NCBI RefSeq assembly: GCF_000018025.1
Contig: NC_009831.1
Span: 5,312,501-5,376,500, forward strand
Reading direction: 5' to 3'
Length of the DNA: 64,000 bases
Origin: Shewanella sediminis HAW-EB3
GTDB lineage: Bacteria; Pseudomonadota; Gammaproteobacteria; Enterobacterales; Shewanellaceae
Shown here: positions 36,875 to 47,800 of the stretch, piece after piece
How positions within the stretch are numbered: the stretch's first letter is position 1
Layout: each line of letters opens with the position of its first letter
Translations under genes and position numbers: made by a program
The notes under the pieces: model-generated
Database searches by the model: none
What the model was told of the DNA's origin: nothing
The model's input: the letters and a program-made list of their open reading frames with translations, nothing else

Positions 36875-39054
36875 TTAGTCTTAATCTCGTTAAGTCCCAG
36901 TAGACCCAGGAAAAAAGCGTATTCTTGAGCCGTATCCTGGTATCTCCTATAGCGACCACTCTTACCACCATGACCCGCCTCCATATCAATATGGAAGAGC
37001 AATTGATTGTCGTCAGTCTTATAATCCCTGAGTTTAGCGACCCATTTAGCGGGTTCAAAATACTGCACTTGCGAGTCATGAAGGCCGGTAGTAACGAGCA
37101 TGTGAGGGTAAGCTTGTCGCTTTATCTGATCATAGGGCGAATAGCTAAGCATATAGTCGAAATACCTCTTCTCATTGGGGTTACCCCATTCATCATACTC
37201 ATTAGTCGTTAACGGTATAGACTCATCCAGCATAGTCGTCACAATATCGACAAAGGGCACATGGGCCGCTACGGCAAAATATAGTTCCGGTGCTTGATTT
37301 ATAACGCCTCCCATTAACAAGCCACCCGCACTGCCACCTGCCGCGACAACACGTTTCCTGTCGCCGTACCCTTGAGACGTCAATGCCTTAGTCACGTCAA
37401 TAAAGTCATCGAAGCTATGTTGCTTATTTAGCATGCGACCATCGTCATACCAGGGCCTGCCCAACATCTCGCCTCCACGGACATGGGCAATAGCATATAC
37501 CACGCCCCTGTCCAGAAGGCTTATAGCCGAACTGTCAAAATCGGGATCTATCGTATGGCCATAGGCACCATAGCCATATTGATAGAGTGGATTGCTACCA
37601 TCTTTGCTAAATGTATCTTTTCGATAAACTAAGGTAACAGGTACCTGAACACCATCTCTGGCCGTAATAAATATGCGCTCGGCCTTATAGGCTTCGCTCT
37701 CGAACCCTCCAAGTACCTTCTCTTGCTTGAGTAACACTCGTATCGGCAGACTGGTTAGGTCATACTCATAAATTGACTCCGGAGTCGTCGGGCTCGAGTA
37801 GTAGATCCGTAACTTATCACTCTCTTGTCGGGCATTGACATCCAGGCCCACGATATAGGCAGGATCATTAAACGGGATCTCAAAAGGCTCACTCTCAACG
37901 TACTCGCCTTGGCTAACATCACCATTATTAACATGAGTAAGGCGGAAGACCCGAAGTTGGCTTATCCCTTTCTCACGGGTTTGCACGATTAAGAATTTCT
38001 CCAACAGGAGATAATCTTCAATACGGCTATCCGCTCTGGCGCCAATGACCTCCTGCCACATAGCCTTATCACTAAACTTTGTTTCGTCGACCTTCATCAA
38101 GCGAAAGTTAATCGCCTTCCAGTTGGTGAGAATGTAGTAACTGCTACCAAGCTTAGCGACAGAGTATTCATGCCCCTCCTCTCGTGCCAACAATGGCTTA
38201 AACTCACCTAATGGCATATCGGCATCGAGAACTGACACCTCACTCGTTGTCGTACTCTCATTGAAGAGCGTTATTCTGGACTCATCGAGAGACTTACCCA
38301 ACGAGATATAAAAGCTATCATCCTTCTCCTCGAAAACCAGAACGTCCTGTGATTGTGATGTCCCTAGTTGATGACGAAATACCTGAAACCCCAACAAGGT
38401 CTTAGGATCTTTGGCTATATAGAACAGGTGCTTATTATCATTAGCCCAAACAACCCGGCCATCGGTTCCCGTGAGTTCATCCTCTAACAACTTCCCGCTG
38501 GCAATGTCTTTAAAATAGACCCTATAGATACGGCGACTTAAGGTATCTTCTCCGAAGGCGATTATCGATTCATCGGGACTCACGGACACACCGCCCAGGC
38601 CATAGAATTCATGACCTTCTGCGCGCAGATTCACATCGAGTAACAGAGTTTCATCGCCATCGGGCTCACCTTGCCTTATCACCAGAGGGTATTCAAAACC
38701 TTGCTTATATCGGCGTGAATACCAATGTGAATGCCATAGATAGGGCACACTCGACTCATCTTTATCTAAACGGCCGATGAGCTCATCGAACAGTGTCTGT
38801 TGAAAACCTTCAAATGGAGAAAACTGTGCTTTTGTATATCGATTTTCAGCCTCTAAGTGCGCCAACACTTTGGGATTTTTACGAGCGTCATCTCTTAACC
38901 AATAGTAATCGTCGATGCGCTCGATGCCATGCAACTTCATCTCATTAGGAATTTTTTCAGCGATCGGGGGCTGAACCGGGTTAACAGGCTTCATAGACGT
39001 ACATCCAACGAATAGGGTTAATAGTAATAAACTCAAAACGAACTTAGGAATCAT
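36871..39054 (-). CDS. prolyl oligopeptidase-family peptidase (oligopeptidase B-like), lipoprotein
   Basis: A 727-aa S9-family serine peptidase. The catalytic Ser is in AAGGSAGGLLMGG, the Asp in TGLHDSQVQYFEP and the His in EAGHGGKSGR. The N-terminal beta-propeller starts after KLHGIERIDDYYWLRDD. Unlike cytoplasmic PtrB it has a lipobox (LFVGC, Cys18), so an envelope location is likely. The frame opens at 39069, but ATG 39054 has AAGG at proper spacing. Oligopeptidase B cleaves short peptides after Arg/Lys; specificity here is inferred. Confidence 0.88.
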   Translation of the reverse strand: MIPKFVLSLLLLTLFVGCTSMKPVNPVQPPIAEKIPNEMKLHGIERIDDYYWLRDDARKNPKVLAHLEAENRYTKAQFSPFEGFQQTLFDELIGRLDKDESSVPYLWHSHWYSRRYKQGFEYPLVIRQGEPDGDETLLLDVNLRAEGHEFYGLGGVSVSPDESIIAFGEDTLSRRIYRVYFKDIASGKLLEDELTGTDGRVVWANDNKHLFYIAKDPKTLLGFQVFRHQLGTSQSQDVLVFEEKDDSFYISLGKSLDESRITLFNESTTTSEVSVLDADMPLGEFKPLLAREEGHEYSVAKLGSSYYILTNWKAINFRLMKVDETKFSDKAMWQEVIGARADSRIEDYLLLEKFLIVQTREKGISQLRVFRLTHVNNGDVSQGEYVESEPFEIPFNDPAYIVGLDVNARQESDKLRIYYSSPTTPESIYEYDLTSLPIRVLLKQEKVLGGFESEAYKAERIFITARDGVQVPVTLVYRKDTFSKDGSNPLYQYGYGAYGHTIDPDFDSSAISLLDRGVVYAIAHVRGGEMLGRPWYDDGRMLNKQHSFDDFIDVTKALTSQGYGDRKRVVAAGGSAGGLLMGGVINQAPELYFAVAAHVPFVDIVTTMLDESIPLTTNEYDEWGNPNEKRYFDYMLSYSPYDQIKRQAYPHMLVTTGLHDSQVQYFEPAKWVAKLRDYKTDDNQLLFHIDMEAGHGGKSGRYRRYQDTAQEYAFFLGLLGLNEIKTK

Positions 39055-39199
39055 AGGCACCTTACACATCCTTGCTAGACGATGACTTGGATTGAAAATA
39101 GATCATTGATTCGAGTCTAAAGTTGATAACCCCAGAGGTAAAGCAAAGAAATCTCCCTGAGTCTGAGGATCTTACCCAAACACAGGTCATGGCTCACAC

Positions 39200-39228
39200 T
39201 TGACTGGTTACCACTTGTCATTTGTATA
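39200..39228 (+). promoter_or_regulatory. sigma-70 promoter of ribB
   Basis: -35 TTGACT (39200-39205), 17-bp spacer, -10 TGTATA (39223-39228). It puts the transcript start some 50 bp before the riboswitch core. Confidence 0.55.
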
Positions 39229-39283
39229 AAAGAGGCGCACCATGCTTGCGCTCGTTATCCGGACTTTTGTCTGATATACGAGT

Positions 39284-39555
39284 AAATTCTCAGGGCGGGG
39301 TGAAACTCCCCACCGGCGGTGATAGCTTTCAGGTCAGCCTGAAACTTAAGCCCGCGAGCGCCCAAACCGACTTAACTATCCTCGAAGAACTATCTTCGAA
39401 GATTGTCAGTTTGGGGTCAGCAGATCTGGTGATTTTGGTTTTCAATCAGACTTTGTAGTCGTTGGAAACCGAGTAATTCCAGAGCCGACGGTAATGAGCT
39501 TTCTACTTAAAGACTTTTTTTAGTAGCAAGTCTGAGTCCGGATGAAAGAGAATGT
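39284..39555 (+). promoter_or_regulatory. FMN riboswitch (RFN element)
   Basis: Conserved RFN blocks occur in order: TCTCAGGGCGGGGTGAAACT, then CCCCACCGGCGGTGAT, AAGCCCGCGAGCG, GGTCAGCAGATCTGGTG, CCAGAGCCGACGGT and AGTCCGGATGAAAGAGAA. Two variable stems are long: one has CCAAACCGAC/GTCAGTTTGG (39362-39412), the other spans the stretch before AGTCCGG. It should shut off ribB when FMN is plentiful. The expression platform lies in the following 180 bp. Confidence 0.97.
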
Positions 39556-39737
39556 AAGATGGAATGGCAGTGCACTGAATCTGACAGAGACTCGAAGGGT
39601 CACCTCAGCCTCTCGTTCGGTGTGTATACCGTGTCCACCTCTTATTTCACACCCTCATTGTATCTACAATGTCGGTGTCATTTTCTGCACGCCCTGATTC
39701 TGGAAAACCCAATGTAGTTTTTTAAGGATTTTAAACC

Positions 39738-40391
39738 ATGAATCAGTCATTACTCTCCCCCTTCGGCACCGCTATCGAACGTGTCGAAACAGCGCTAATC
39801 TCTCTCAAGCAAGGTCGCGGCGTTCTCGTTGTCGATGATGAAGACAGAGAAAATGAAGGCGATCTCATCTATTCAGCCGAAACACTAACCAATGAACAGA
39901 TGGCACTGCTTATTCGTGAAGGTAGCGGCATAGTATGCCTCTGCCTTCCCGATGAAAGGGTTAAACATTTAGCCCTTCCTCCAATGGTTGAAAATAACTC
40001 TAGCCAGTATGGCACCGCCTTTACGGTTAGCATTGAGGCAAAAGAGGGAGTCACTACAGGCGTTTCTGCCGCCGATCGTGTGACCACAATCAAAACCGCA
40101 ATTGCTGACGATGCTCAACCCGACGACTTAGCTCGTCCCGGACATGTCTACCCACTTCGTGCTCAACCCGGTGGCGTAATGACTCGCAGAGGTCACACGG
40201 AAGGGACTATCGACTTGATGATACTCGCAGGGTTGAAGCCAGCCGGCGTACTTTGTGAAATTACCAACCCTGATGGCACCATGGCCAGACTGGCTGAGAT
40301 CATCAGTTTCGGAGCGAAACATGATCTTCCCGTTCTGACCATCGAGGATATAGTCGAATACCGTAAGTCTCTGATGGCCGAAGCCAGTTAG
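39738..40391 (+). CDS. ribB: 3,4-dihydroxy-2-butanone-4-phosphate synthase
   Basis: Converts ribulose 5-phosphate to the four-carbon unit of riboflavin. The 217-aa single-domain protein shows [16 protein letters not shown] (metal and substrate acids), [13 protein letters not shown] and [11 protein letters not shown]. No GTP cyclohydrolase II domain is fused. Controlled by the FMN riboswitch directly upstream; monocistronic with a strong terminator. Confidence 0.97.
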   Translation: MNQSLLSPFGTAIERVETALISLKQGRGVLVVDDEDRENEGDLIYSAETLTNEQMALLIREGSGIVCLCLPDERVKHLALPPMVENNSSQYGTAFTVSIEAKEGVTTGVSAADRVTTIKTAIADDAQPDDLARPGHVYPLRAQPGGVMTRRGHTEGTIDLMILAGLKPAGVLCEITNPDGTMARLAEIISFGAKHDLPVLTIEDIVEYRKSLMAEAS

Positions 40392-40416
40392 CTCTAATCA
40401 GAAACTGTAATAGTCA

Positions 40417-40452
40417 CTAAACAAAAAGCAGAACCCCCTGCTTTTTGTTTAG
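40417..40452 (+). terminator. rho-independent terminator after ribB
   Basis: CTAAACAAAAAGCAG / CTGCTTTTTGTTTAG, a 15-bp perfect stem with a 6-nt loop. The right arm has the T-run. Confidence 0.9.
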
Positions 40453-40453
40453 C

Positions 40454-40486
40454 GTCAATAACCATATGAAAATTATGGTTATTGAC
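40454..40486. repeat. perfect 12-bp inverted repeat after the ribB terminator
   Basis: GTCAATAACCAT and ATGGTTATTGAC with a 9-nt loop. Placed one base after the ribB terminator, with no T-run. It may be a second stem-loop or a protein-binding palindrome. Confidence 0.7.
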
Positions 40487-40721
40487 ACCCCACTGTCCTG
40501 TTTATAAAACAATCACATATATTATCATTGATAAATATAACAAAAATAATGCTTTAGTCGAATCTTTGACGCCAGGAAAATAAACCGTGACCTAGATTAG
40601 ACTTCCATGAAATAACTGTGACACATCTATAAAGCTATGATATTTATCCGTGACCCAATATTTTACGGTCGCGATAGACACCTGAAAACGCCGTAGAACA
40701 ACACTGGCACGGAGCACTTAA

Positions 40722-43700
40722 ATGTCATCAGTAATGAATTGGCTTAGCTTGAAACAAAAGTTAATTTTGTTTGCTTCAATTCCAATGCTGTTACTCACAC
40801 TATTTGGCTCTATGGGAATGCTGCACCTTTCAGACAGCTATCAATCCGCTCAAAAAAACTCTCTGGCTATTGAGATAACTCAAGAAGTTGAAAACCTGAT
40901 TTTCGAACTACAAAAAGAGCGCGGTCTCTCCGCAGGCTATATAGGTAGTGCTGGTGATAAATACCGGAAAAGACTTACAACCCAAAGGGTCGATACCGAT
41001 AAGCACCTGTCTCAACTGCTGACAGGTCAAGCTATTCAGCAGCTATACCGGGCGCTAAAAGGCAATCAAAACCAGATTGCCCCCCTACGGGACAGCTTGA
41101 ATCAAATAAAAACCATGAGTCATGAGATTATCTTAGTCCGTGAAGATGTCACTAGGAAGCTGGAAAAGGAATCGTTTCACTTCTACTCAGAGTTCAATCA
41201 TCAGCTATTAATCTTTATCTCCCAATTACAGCAACAGACCGAAGATGTCCCGCAGGCAAGAGCCTATAACGATCTGATCAATGTCCTCATGATCCAGGAG
41301 TTGGCGGGAAAAGAGCGTGGGCTCATGAATCGGCTGCTATCGGCAAATCTTATGGAAGCCGGCGCCTATATCGGCATAAATACGATAGAGCACGAATTAG
41401 ATCACGCAGTCTCTCAGCTATTATCGACAGCCACCGATGAAAACAAAAATTTAATCAAGGACCTATTAACGAGTAAATCTAATCTCGACTATCTTCTTAT
41501 GCGCCAGCATGTCAAGACTCAGATAGAGCTTGTCGAACAGGCACAAGAGATGAGTGTATCTATGGGTTATGGTGGATTGATTCATGACTTCAAGAACTAT
41601 CTCCTCAGAGGAGACCAAGAGTATCTCGATAGCTTCAATAATAATCTAAAGCAGATAAACCTTCAGCTAGCCAGGTTCAGACAGCACTCAGATCTTAGCG
41701 ATAAACAGCTTAGTGCGATAAAGCAGATTGCAGAGACCATTAATAACTACGACATCCATATCGACCAGCTGCGGATACTCAAACAGCAAAAGCTCACGAT
41801 AGAGGAGCAAGATAACCGGATACGTATAGACGACGAACCTATGCTCAACGCATTATCACTCCTTCAGTATCAAGCCCCCAGCGTCGACAGCGAGGTTTGG
41901 TGGGAAATTGCCAGCGAGCGAATCAATCATCTGCACCGGGTCAGCTCGGTGATCACAGACGAGGTAGCCAAACTCAGTTCCCAACAAAAAAATCAATCTA
42001 TCATCTATCTCGTGACAGGGATCCTGACCGCTCTGCTCACCATTCTACTGCTTTTCCTTCTGGGGCGTAGCATGGTGAGAAACCTGGTCGGTAGTATTGC
42101 AAGTATCGCCAACGATATGCAGAAGATGGCACACGACCCTCATCTGGAGCTTACTGTGCCGGTCATAGGTAATGATGAAATTGCCCGGATGTCTCTGGCA
42201 CTTAACCTTATGCTTAAGGAGCGCCTCAAGGCTAACCGTCAGCTCAGCCTGGCTGCAGCCGTATTCGATTACTCTGCCGAAGGGATCATGGTTACCGACC
42301 AAGATAACCATATCGAGCTGATTAATCCCGCATTTACTCAGATAACCGGTTACAGTCTGGAAGATGTAAAAGGCAGAAACCCATCCGTATTAAACTCCAA
42401 CCAACAACCACATCATTTCTATGACTCCATGTGGAAGTCGCTGAAAGAGTTGGATAAATGGGAAGGTGAGATCTGGAATAAACGTAAAGATGGTCAAGTC
42501 TACCCGGAATATCTGGCCATCACAGTCGTCAGAGATGAAGCGGGAGAGATCACCCATCATATCGGTCTTTTCCTCGATATCAGTAATCGTAAAAAATATG
42601 AACAAGATATCTGGTATAAGACAAACTATGATCCACTCACGAATCTGGCCAACCGCCACCAATACTCGTTGAAGATACAACAAGAGATGTCCGTTGCAAA
42701 ACAGCAGTCTCAACAACTTGCTATTCTTTTTATTGATCTCGATCGCTTTAAGTATACCAATGACATCTATGGCCATGCGGTTGGCAATGAACTCCTATGT
42801 CTGGTCGCCGCCAGATTAGAGTCGCTCTTAGGTAAACATGATTTTGTCGCTCGCCTCAGTGGTGATGAATTTGTCATTATTCTCTCCAATGTGAAACGCA
42901 GGAATGAGGTACGTCAGTTTGTCGAAAATGTCATTGACCACCTATCTTCACCGTTTGGACTCAGTAATAATGAGTTGATGATCTCTGCCAGCATAGGTGT
43001 AAGCCTATTTCCTGAAAATGGAGCTGACGGCGAACTGCTGACTCGCAATGCCGAAACGGCGATGTATCAGGCAAAAGGCGATGGCCGTAACAGTTACCGC
43101 TACTTCTCTGCAAACATGAACAGTAATATGTTGGAGCGAGTGCAACTGGAACAACGCCTCAGACGCGCCGTACTACAGGAAGAGTTCTGTCTGTTCTATC
43201 AGCCCATAGTCAATATGGACGGTCGAACTGTCATAGGCGTCGAGGCACTTATTCGCTGGCGCGACCCTAAGTATGGACTCATTTCACCGGATAAGTTTAT
43301 TCCAGTTGCAGAAGAAACCGGGCTCATCGAACCCATAGGCGAATGGGTATTGCAGCAAGCCCTCACAGATCTAAGCCACTGGCATGCTAATGGCTTTATG
43401 ATCAACATGGCGATTAATGTCTCAGGCAGACAGCTTATCAACTCCAATCAGGTCTCGTTTGATTCTCTGCTGGACAGTATGCTGCAAAAGCACAAGATAG
43501 CACCTCGATACCTGCACATTGAGATCACCGAGTCCATGCTGATGGATGATACCGAGCAGTGTCAGCAAAAACTGGAGGCTATTCGTGATCTCGGTATCGA
43601 TATCTATATTGACGACTTCGGTACCGGATACTCCTCACTGAGTTACCTCAAACGTTTTCCTATCTCGGTAATTAAGATCGATAAGAGCTTTGTCGATAAT

Positions 43701-43952
43701 ATGCTGGAGCGACAATCGGATGCCAACCTGATCAAGGCGATTGTGATGATGGGGCAGAGCTTAGAGTTGAAACTCGTTGCCGAAGGCATAGAAACCGAGG
43801 AGCAGTGGGAATTCTTGCAAAACTTAGGTTGTAATTTTGGACAGGGTTACCTGATCTCCAGACCACGCCCCATCGATGAGCTGACCGAGTTATTGGCTGA
43901 TAACCTGAAATCGGGGCAAGAAGTTGAGCTGCAAAGGTGCTCGGCGCTCTAG
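40722..43952 (+). CDS. NIT-HAMP-PAS-GGDEF-EAL membrane signalling protein
   Basis: A 1076-aa c-di-GMP signalling protein. Order: membrane helix near 14-32; periplasmic NIT-type sensor (FELQKERGLSAGYIGS motif, about 40-300, linked to nitrate/nitrite sensing in this family); second helix near 425-447; HAMP; PAS (about 515-625); diguanylate cyclase domain with SGDEF at 713-717 in place of GGDEF; EAL domain with EAL at 841-843 and DDFGTGYSSLSYLKRFP. The EAL motifs look complete, so phosphodiesterase activity is likely; cyclase activity with SGDEF is possible but uncertain. Monocistronic. Confidence 0.92.
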   Translation: MSSVMNWLSLKQKLILFASIPMLLLTLFGSMGMLHLSDSYQSAQKNSLAIEITQEVENLIFELQKERGLSAGYIGSAGDKYRKRLTTQRVDTDKHLSQLLTGQAIQQLYRALKGNQNQIAPLRDSLNQIKTMSHEIILVREDVTRKLEKESFHFYSEFNHQLLIFISQLQQQTEDVPQARAYNDLINVLMIQELAGKERGLMNRLLSANLMEAGAYIGINTIEHELDHAVSQLLSTATDENKNLIKDLLTSKSNLDYLLMRQHVKTQIELVEQAQEMSVSMGYGGLIHDFKNYLLRGDQEYLDSFNNNLKQINLQLARFRQHSDLSDKQLSAIKQIAETINNYDIHIDQLRILKQQKLTIEEQDNRIRIDDEPMLNALSLLQYQAPSVDSEVWWEIASERINHLHRVSSVITDEVAKLSSQQKNQSIIYLVTGILTALLTILLLFLLGRSMVRNLVGSIASIANDMQKMAHDPHLELTVPVIGNDEIARMSLALNLMLKERLKANRQLSLAAAVFDYSAEGIMVTDQDNHIELINPAFTQITGYSLEDVKGRNPSVLNSNQQPHHFYDSMWKSLKELDKWEGEIWNKRKDGQVYPEYLAITVVRDEAGEITHHIGLFLDISNRKKYEQDIWYKTNYDPLTNLANRHQYSLKIQQEMSVAKQQSQQLAILFIDLDRFKYTNDIYGHAVGNELLCLVAARLESLLGKHDFVARLSGDEFVIILSNVKRRNEVRQFVENVIDHLSSPFGLSNNELMISASIGVSLFPENGADGELLTRNAETAMYQAKGDGRNSYRYFSANMNSNMLERVQLEQRLRRAVLQEEFCLFYQPIVNMDGRTVIGVEALIRWRDPKYGLISPDKFIPVAEETGLIEPIGEWVLQQALTDLSHWHANGFMINMAINVSGRQLINSNQVSFDSLLDSMLQKHKIAPRYLHIEITESMLMDDTEQCQQKLEAIRDLGIDIYIDDFGTGYSSLSYLKRFPISVIKIDKSFVDNMLERQSDANLIKAIVMMGQSLELKLVAEGIETEEQWEFLQNLGCNFGQGYLISRPRPIDELTELLADNLKSGQEVELQRCSAL

Positions 43953-43977
43953 AGATATCAATGGCGTTAAGGGATCA

Positions 43978-44003
43978 AAAAGGAGCAGAAAATCTGCTCC
44001 TTA
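43978..44003. terminator. hairpin between the GGDEF/EAL gene and ferritin
   Basis: AAGGAGCAGA-AAA-TCTGCTCCTT, a 10-bp perfect stem, lies between convergent genes. T/A runs are short, so it is a weak terminator on either strand. Confidence 0.65.
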
Positions 44004-44075
44004 GTCACTATGCGAACGGCTCTGAATCAGGCAAAACTACTGGCAAAAAACCAGCAACACTAGCCAACCAAGAGA

Positions 44076-44603
44076 TTATTCACCCGCAGAAGTCATAACA
44101 CTGGCAGACTCTTCGATAGCCATCTGCGCCAGATCTTTATCGACGAAGAACAGGGCTTTGCCATCTTCACCGACTAAACGGATCTTATCGACAATTGACT
44201 TAAACAACTTCTCCTCTTCATGCTGCTCAGAGACATACCACTGAAGGAAGTTAAACGTAGAGTAATCTTGATTAGTGAAAGCCGCATGAGCGAGTGCATT
44301 AATCTTACTGGTGATCATCTGCTCATGTTCATAGGTGTATTCAAATAACGCCAACAAAGAAGCAAACTCTGACTGTGGTGCTTCGATTGCACCAAGCAAT
44401 GGCATACCGCCAGTTTCACTAACATAAGTAAACAGACGATGCATATGCTGCATCTCTTCGTCTGCATGGGCGCGCATAAACTTAGCCGCACCTTCGAAAC
44501 CTTTGTCTTCACACCATGCGCTCATCTGCAGGTAAAGGTTTGAAGAGAAAAACTCAACATTAATTTGAGCGTTTAATTGATCAATCATTGTTTGTGCCAG
44601 CAT
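44076..44603 (-). CDS. ftnA: ferritin
   Basis: A 175-aa non-haem ferritin storing iron. Ferroxidase residues are visible: [14 protein letters not shown] (Glu), [13 protein letters not shown] (Glu/His) and EYTYEHEQM; the [10 protein letters not shown] motif follows. The frame opens with GTG at 44618, but ATG 44603 ([18 protein letters not shown]) has AGGA upstream and gives the family start. A Fur-box-like sequence lies about 90 bp upstream. Confidence 0.94.
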   Translation of the reverse strand: MLAQTMIDQLNAQINVEFFSSNLYLQMSAWCEDKGFEGAAKFMRAHADEEMQHMHRLFTYVSETGGMPLLGAIEAPQSEFASLLALFEYTYEHEQMITSKINALAHAAFTNQDYSTFNFLQWYVSEQHEEEKLFKSIVDKIRLVGEDGKALFFVDKDLAQMAIEESASVMTSAGE

Positions 44604-44693
44604 TTTAATTCCTATCACTATTTGGGCTAAGTCATTGTCATCAAGCTGGAGTGAAAATGCAATGAAATTTACTTAAACCACTGTTTCTTAAAT

Positions 44694-44712
44694 ACTAATA
44701 ATTATCATTAAA
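44694..44712. promoter_or_regulatory. candidate Fur box upstream of ftnA
   Basis: On the minus strand the 19-mer TTTAATGATAATTATTAGT matches the Fur consensus GATAATGATAATCATTATC at 14 of 19 positions. It lies about 90 bp before the ftnA start. Ferritins are often linked to Fur directly or through a small RNA. Confidence 0.5.
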
Positions 44713-44866
44713 GATTGTAAAACTTAGCCCAACACCACCTTAGTAACATTTGCTAACCAAATGATGCAGACCTGTTAACACTTACCTTCTACTATCTGTC
44801 ATTAGAAAAATGACCTTCAAAGAAAGAGAGCCATTCCCACAGACTCTCTAAGTGTCAGGAAAGACA

Positions 44867-47800
44867 ATGAATTTGACTCGAATAAGTACCCATAATCCCG
44901 CAGGCACCTTAGTCACCTTATTGCTGATCGCCATTTTTGGTGCCCTGGCCATCGCCAAGTTACCTATTCAGTTACTGCCCGATATTCAGCGTCCACAAAT
45001 TTCAGTTTTCAACAACTGGCGCTCAGCGGCGCCGCAGGAGATGGAATCTAACATCATAGAACCTCAGGAGAATGTCCTTAGACAGGTTCCCGGTGTGGTA
45101 GAGATGACATCTAATATCTCTCAAGGATTTGGTCGGGTCTCATTAACTTTTGAGGTGGGAAGCAATATGCAAGAGGCGATGATCAATGTGATCAACGCCC
45201 TCAATCAAACCCCGCCTCGCCCGCTGGATGCCAATGAGCCCTTTATTAATGTCGGTGGCGGCAGAGGCACACCTAATCTGGCCTCATTACTCATTCGTAT
45301 GGCACCCGATAACCCGGATACCGATTTCGCAAAGTACCAAAAACTGATCGACGATATTGTAGAGCCCAGACTCAGGCAGATAACCGGTGTCGGGAGCGTA
45401 CAACTGCAGAGCCGACGCCCTAAAGAGCTGCACATTCTGTTTGATCCTTATCGCGCGGCCGCACTGGGTATCACACTGGAGCAGCTGCGGAATACCTTAT
45501 CACGTGCCGCCGACATCTCAGGCGGTACGGCAAACGTAGGTCGTCGCCAATACATGGTGAGGTTTATCGGCCAATACACGCCGGAGAATTTAGGTAACCT
45601 AATCGTCACCTATAACGATGGGCGTCCGGTGTACATCAACGAGCTCGCCGACGTCGCAGTTTCAAGCGCCGAGGTTCAGGGCTTTACTAAGCGTAATGGC
45701 TATCCGGCCTATTATATGACTATCGAAGGTACCTTCGATGCCAATACCGTTACCGTACTCAACGGTGTGAACGACGCTATCGACGAACTGAATGCCGGAG
45801 CCTTGAAAGAGGCAGGCCTGGTCATGGACCTCTCTTTCGATGCCTCCATACATATCAAACGCGCCATCTTATTGGTTAAAGGCAACTTGGCGATAGGGGT
45901 ACTATTAGCCTTAGTGATCCTGTTTGCCTTCCTGCGCAGCTTCCGCGCGACCTTAATGATCGCCTCGACTATTCCTGTCGCACTACTCATCGCCTTCTTC
46001 TCTCTCGAGGCCATGGGACGCACCTTGAATGTGATCTCTCTGGCTGGCCTTGCCTTTGCCGTCGGCCTGGTGCTCGACGCCGCCATTATCGTTCAGGAAA
46101 ACATAGTACGACTTCTGCAGCAAGGCAGCAGGCTCAGACAGGCAATTGAGGAGGGCACCGGACAGGTAAAGGGTGCACTCATGGCGTCGACAGCCACCAC
46201 GGTCGCCATTTTTGTTCCTATACTCTTTATGCCCGGAGTGGAGGGGCAACTCTTCTCCGACCTGGCCCTCACACTCTCTGTTGCCGTAGTCTCATCCTTT
46301 ATCAGTGCGATCACCTTAATTCCGGTCTTTAGTCTATTGTGGCTAAAACTCCCCGGGAAAGCGGCCCCACAGATGAACAGACCGAACTTATGGTCCAAAC
46401 TGACTCGGCTTATTCGTACGCTCACCGGTGATAAGAAGCGGGCCACAATCTGGTGTGCCCTACTGATCATCGGCAGTGGCATCATGACCTTTGCACTGAT
46501 GCCACGTCCGGACTTTCTGCCTCAAGCGCGCTCAGATGGCATATTTGCCTTCTTCTCACTACCTCCCGGATCCAACGTACAAACCTTAGAGAAAGAGGTG
46601 GGCGATGTGATTATTGAGCGACTCAAGCCCTACTACGATAAGGAGAAGTCTCCCTATATCAAGGGCTATAACTTCTCCATGTATTCGGCATTTAACGTGC
46701 TATTTATCTATCCTGAAGATCCCTCACAAGCCGATGAGATGATCAAACTTCTAAACGATGAGATATTAATCGGCCTGCCCGATACCCAAGCTTTTACCAA
46801 CCGAGGTTCGCTGCTGCAGTTTGGCTTTAACGGCGGCCGGGCTATCAATATCGATCTGCAAGGACCCGATATGGAAGCCTTGATGACGTCTGCCGGTAAA
46901 GGCATGAAGCTTATCACCGATGCGCTTCCCGGCGCCGTCGTTCGACCACTGCCGGGATTATCCATGGCGCAGCCCGAGCTTCAGCTTATTCCAAACGAGC
47001 GACGACTCGCTCAGGCCGGAGTGGATCGAACCCAGATTGCCAATGCCATTCGAGCCTATACCTCCGGCCTGTTTGTCGGAGAATACTTCGATGGTAACGA
47101 ACGCATGGATATCCTGTTAAAAGGCCCCAAATGGCAAGTCCCGGAGCAACTATCCGCAACACCTGTCTATACCCAAGCCGCAGGCATTCAGACAATAGGT
47201 GAACTGGCAAAAATCAAACGTACAGTGGGTCCGACTCAGCTGCAGAGAGTTAATGGCAAACGCAGCGTCAGCTTATTGATATTTCCACCAGCCGATATGT
47301 CACTGGATGAAGCATTGGAGATCATCAATGAAAAGGCGGTTCCCAGCCTAAAGGCCAGCCTGCCGACGAACAGCTCGCTCAAGTTCCGTGGCAGTGCCGA
47401 CAAACTGGACCAAACAATAAAAGATATGGGGGCTAACTTCCTTCTGGCAGTCGTCATTCTGTTCCTGCTGATGTCAGCCATGTTTAAATCGGCTAAAGAC
47501 AGCCTGCTGGTACTGCTCTCTATGCCATTGGCCATCTGTGGTGGCGTACTTAGCCTTAGACTACTAAACTTGTTTAGTTTTCAAAGCTTAGATCTACTGA
47601 CGATGATCGGCTTCATCATCTTGTTGGGCTTAGTAGTCAACAACGCCATCCTGTTAGTCGATCAGACGCGCCAGGGAACCAGGGATGGACTCAATATCGA
47701 CGACGCTATCTATCAAGCTGTTGCCACGCGGGCACGCCCTGTCTATATGAGTACACTCACCTCTATCTTTGGCATGTTGCCACTCATGCTGGTGCCTGGC

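Larger units (their letters stand above)
39055..39737. other. intergenic region: ribB promoter, FMN riboswitch and leader
   Basis: The left 140 bp should hold the promoter of the peptidase gene; 39200-39228 is the ribB promoter; 39284-39555 is the FMN riboswitch; 39556-39737 is the expression-platform region before ribB. An open frame at 39222-39458 lies inside the riboswitch and is not a gene. Confidence 0.8.
40392..40721. other. intergenic region: two hairpins, then the c-di-GMP gene promoter
   Basis: Starts with the ribB terminator and a second perfect hairpin, then about 230 bp of A/T-rich sequence with CCGTGACC phrases repeated near 40588 and 40658 (CCGTGACC / CCGTGACC). The repeat could be a regulator site; I do not recognise it. 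No gene seen. Confidence 0.5.

Noticed and set aside
39222..39458. 78-codon open frame before ribB
   Set aside because: It covers conserved FMN riboswitch blocks, which explain the sequence fully.
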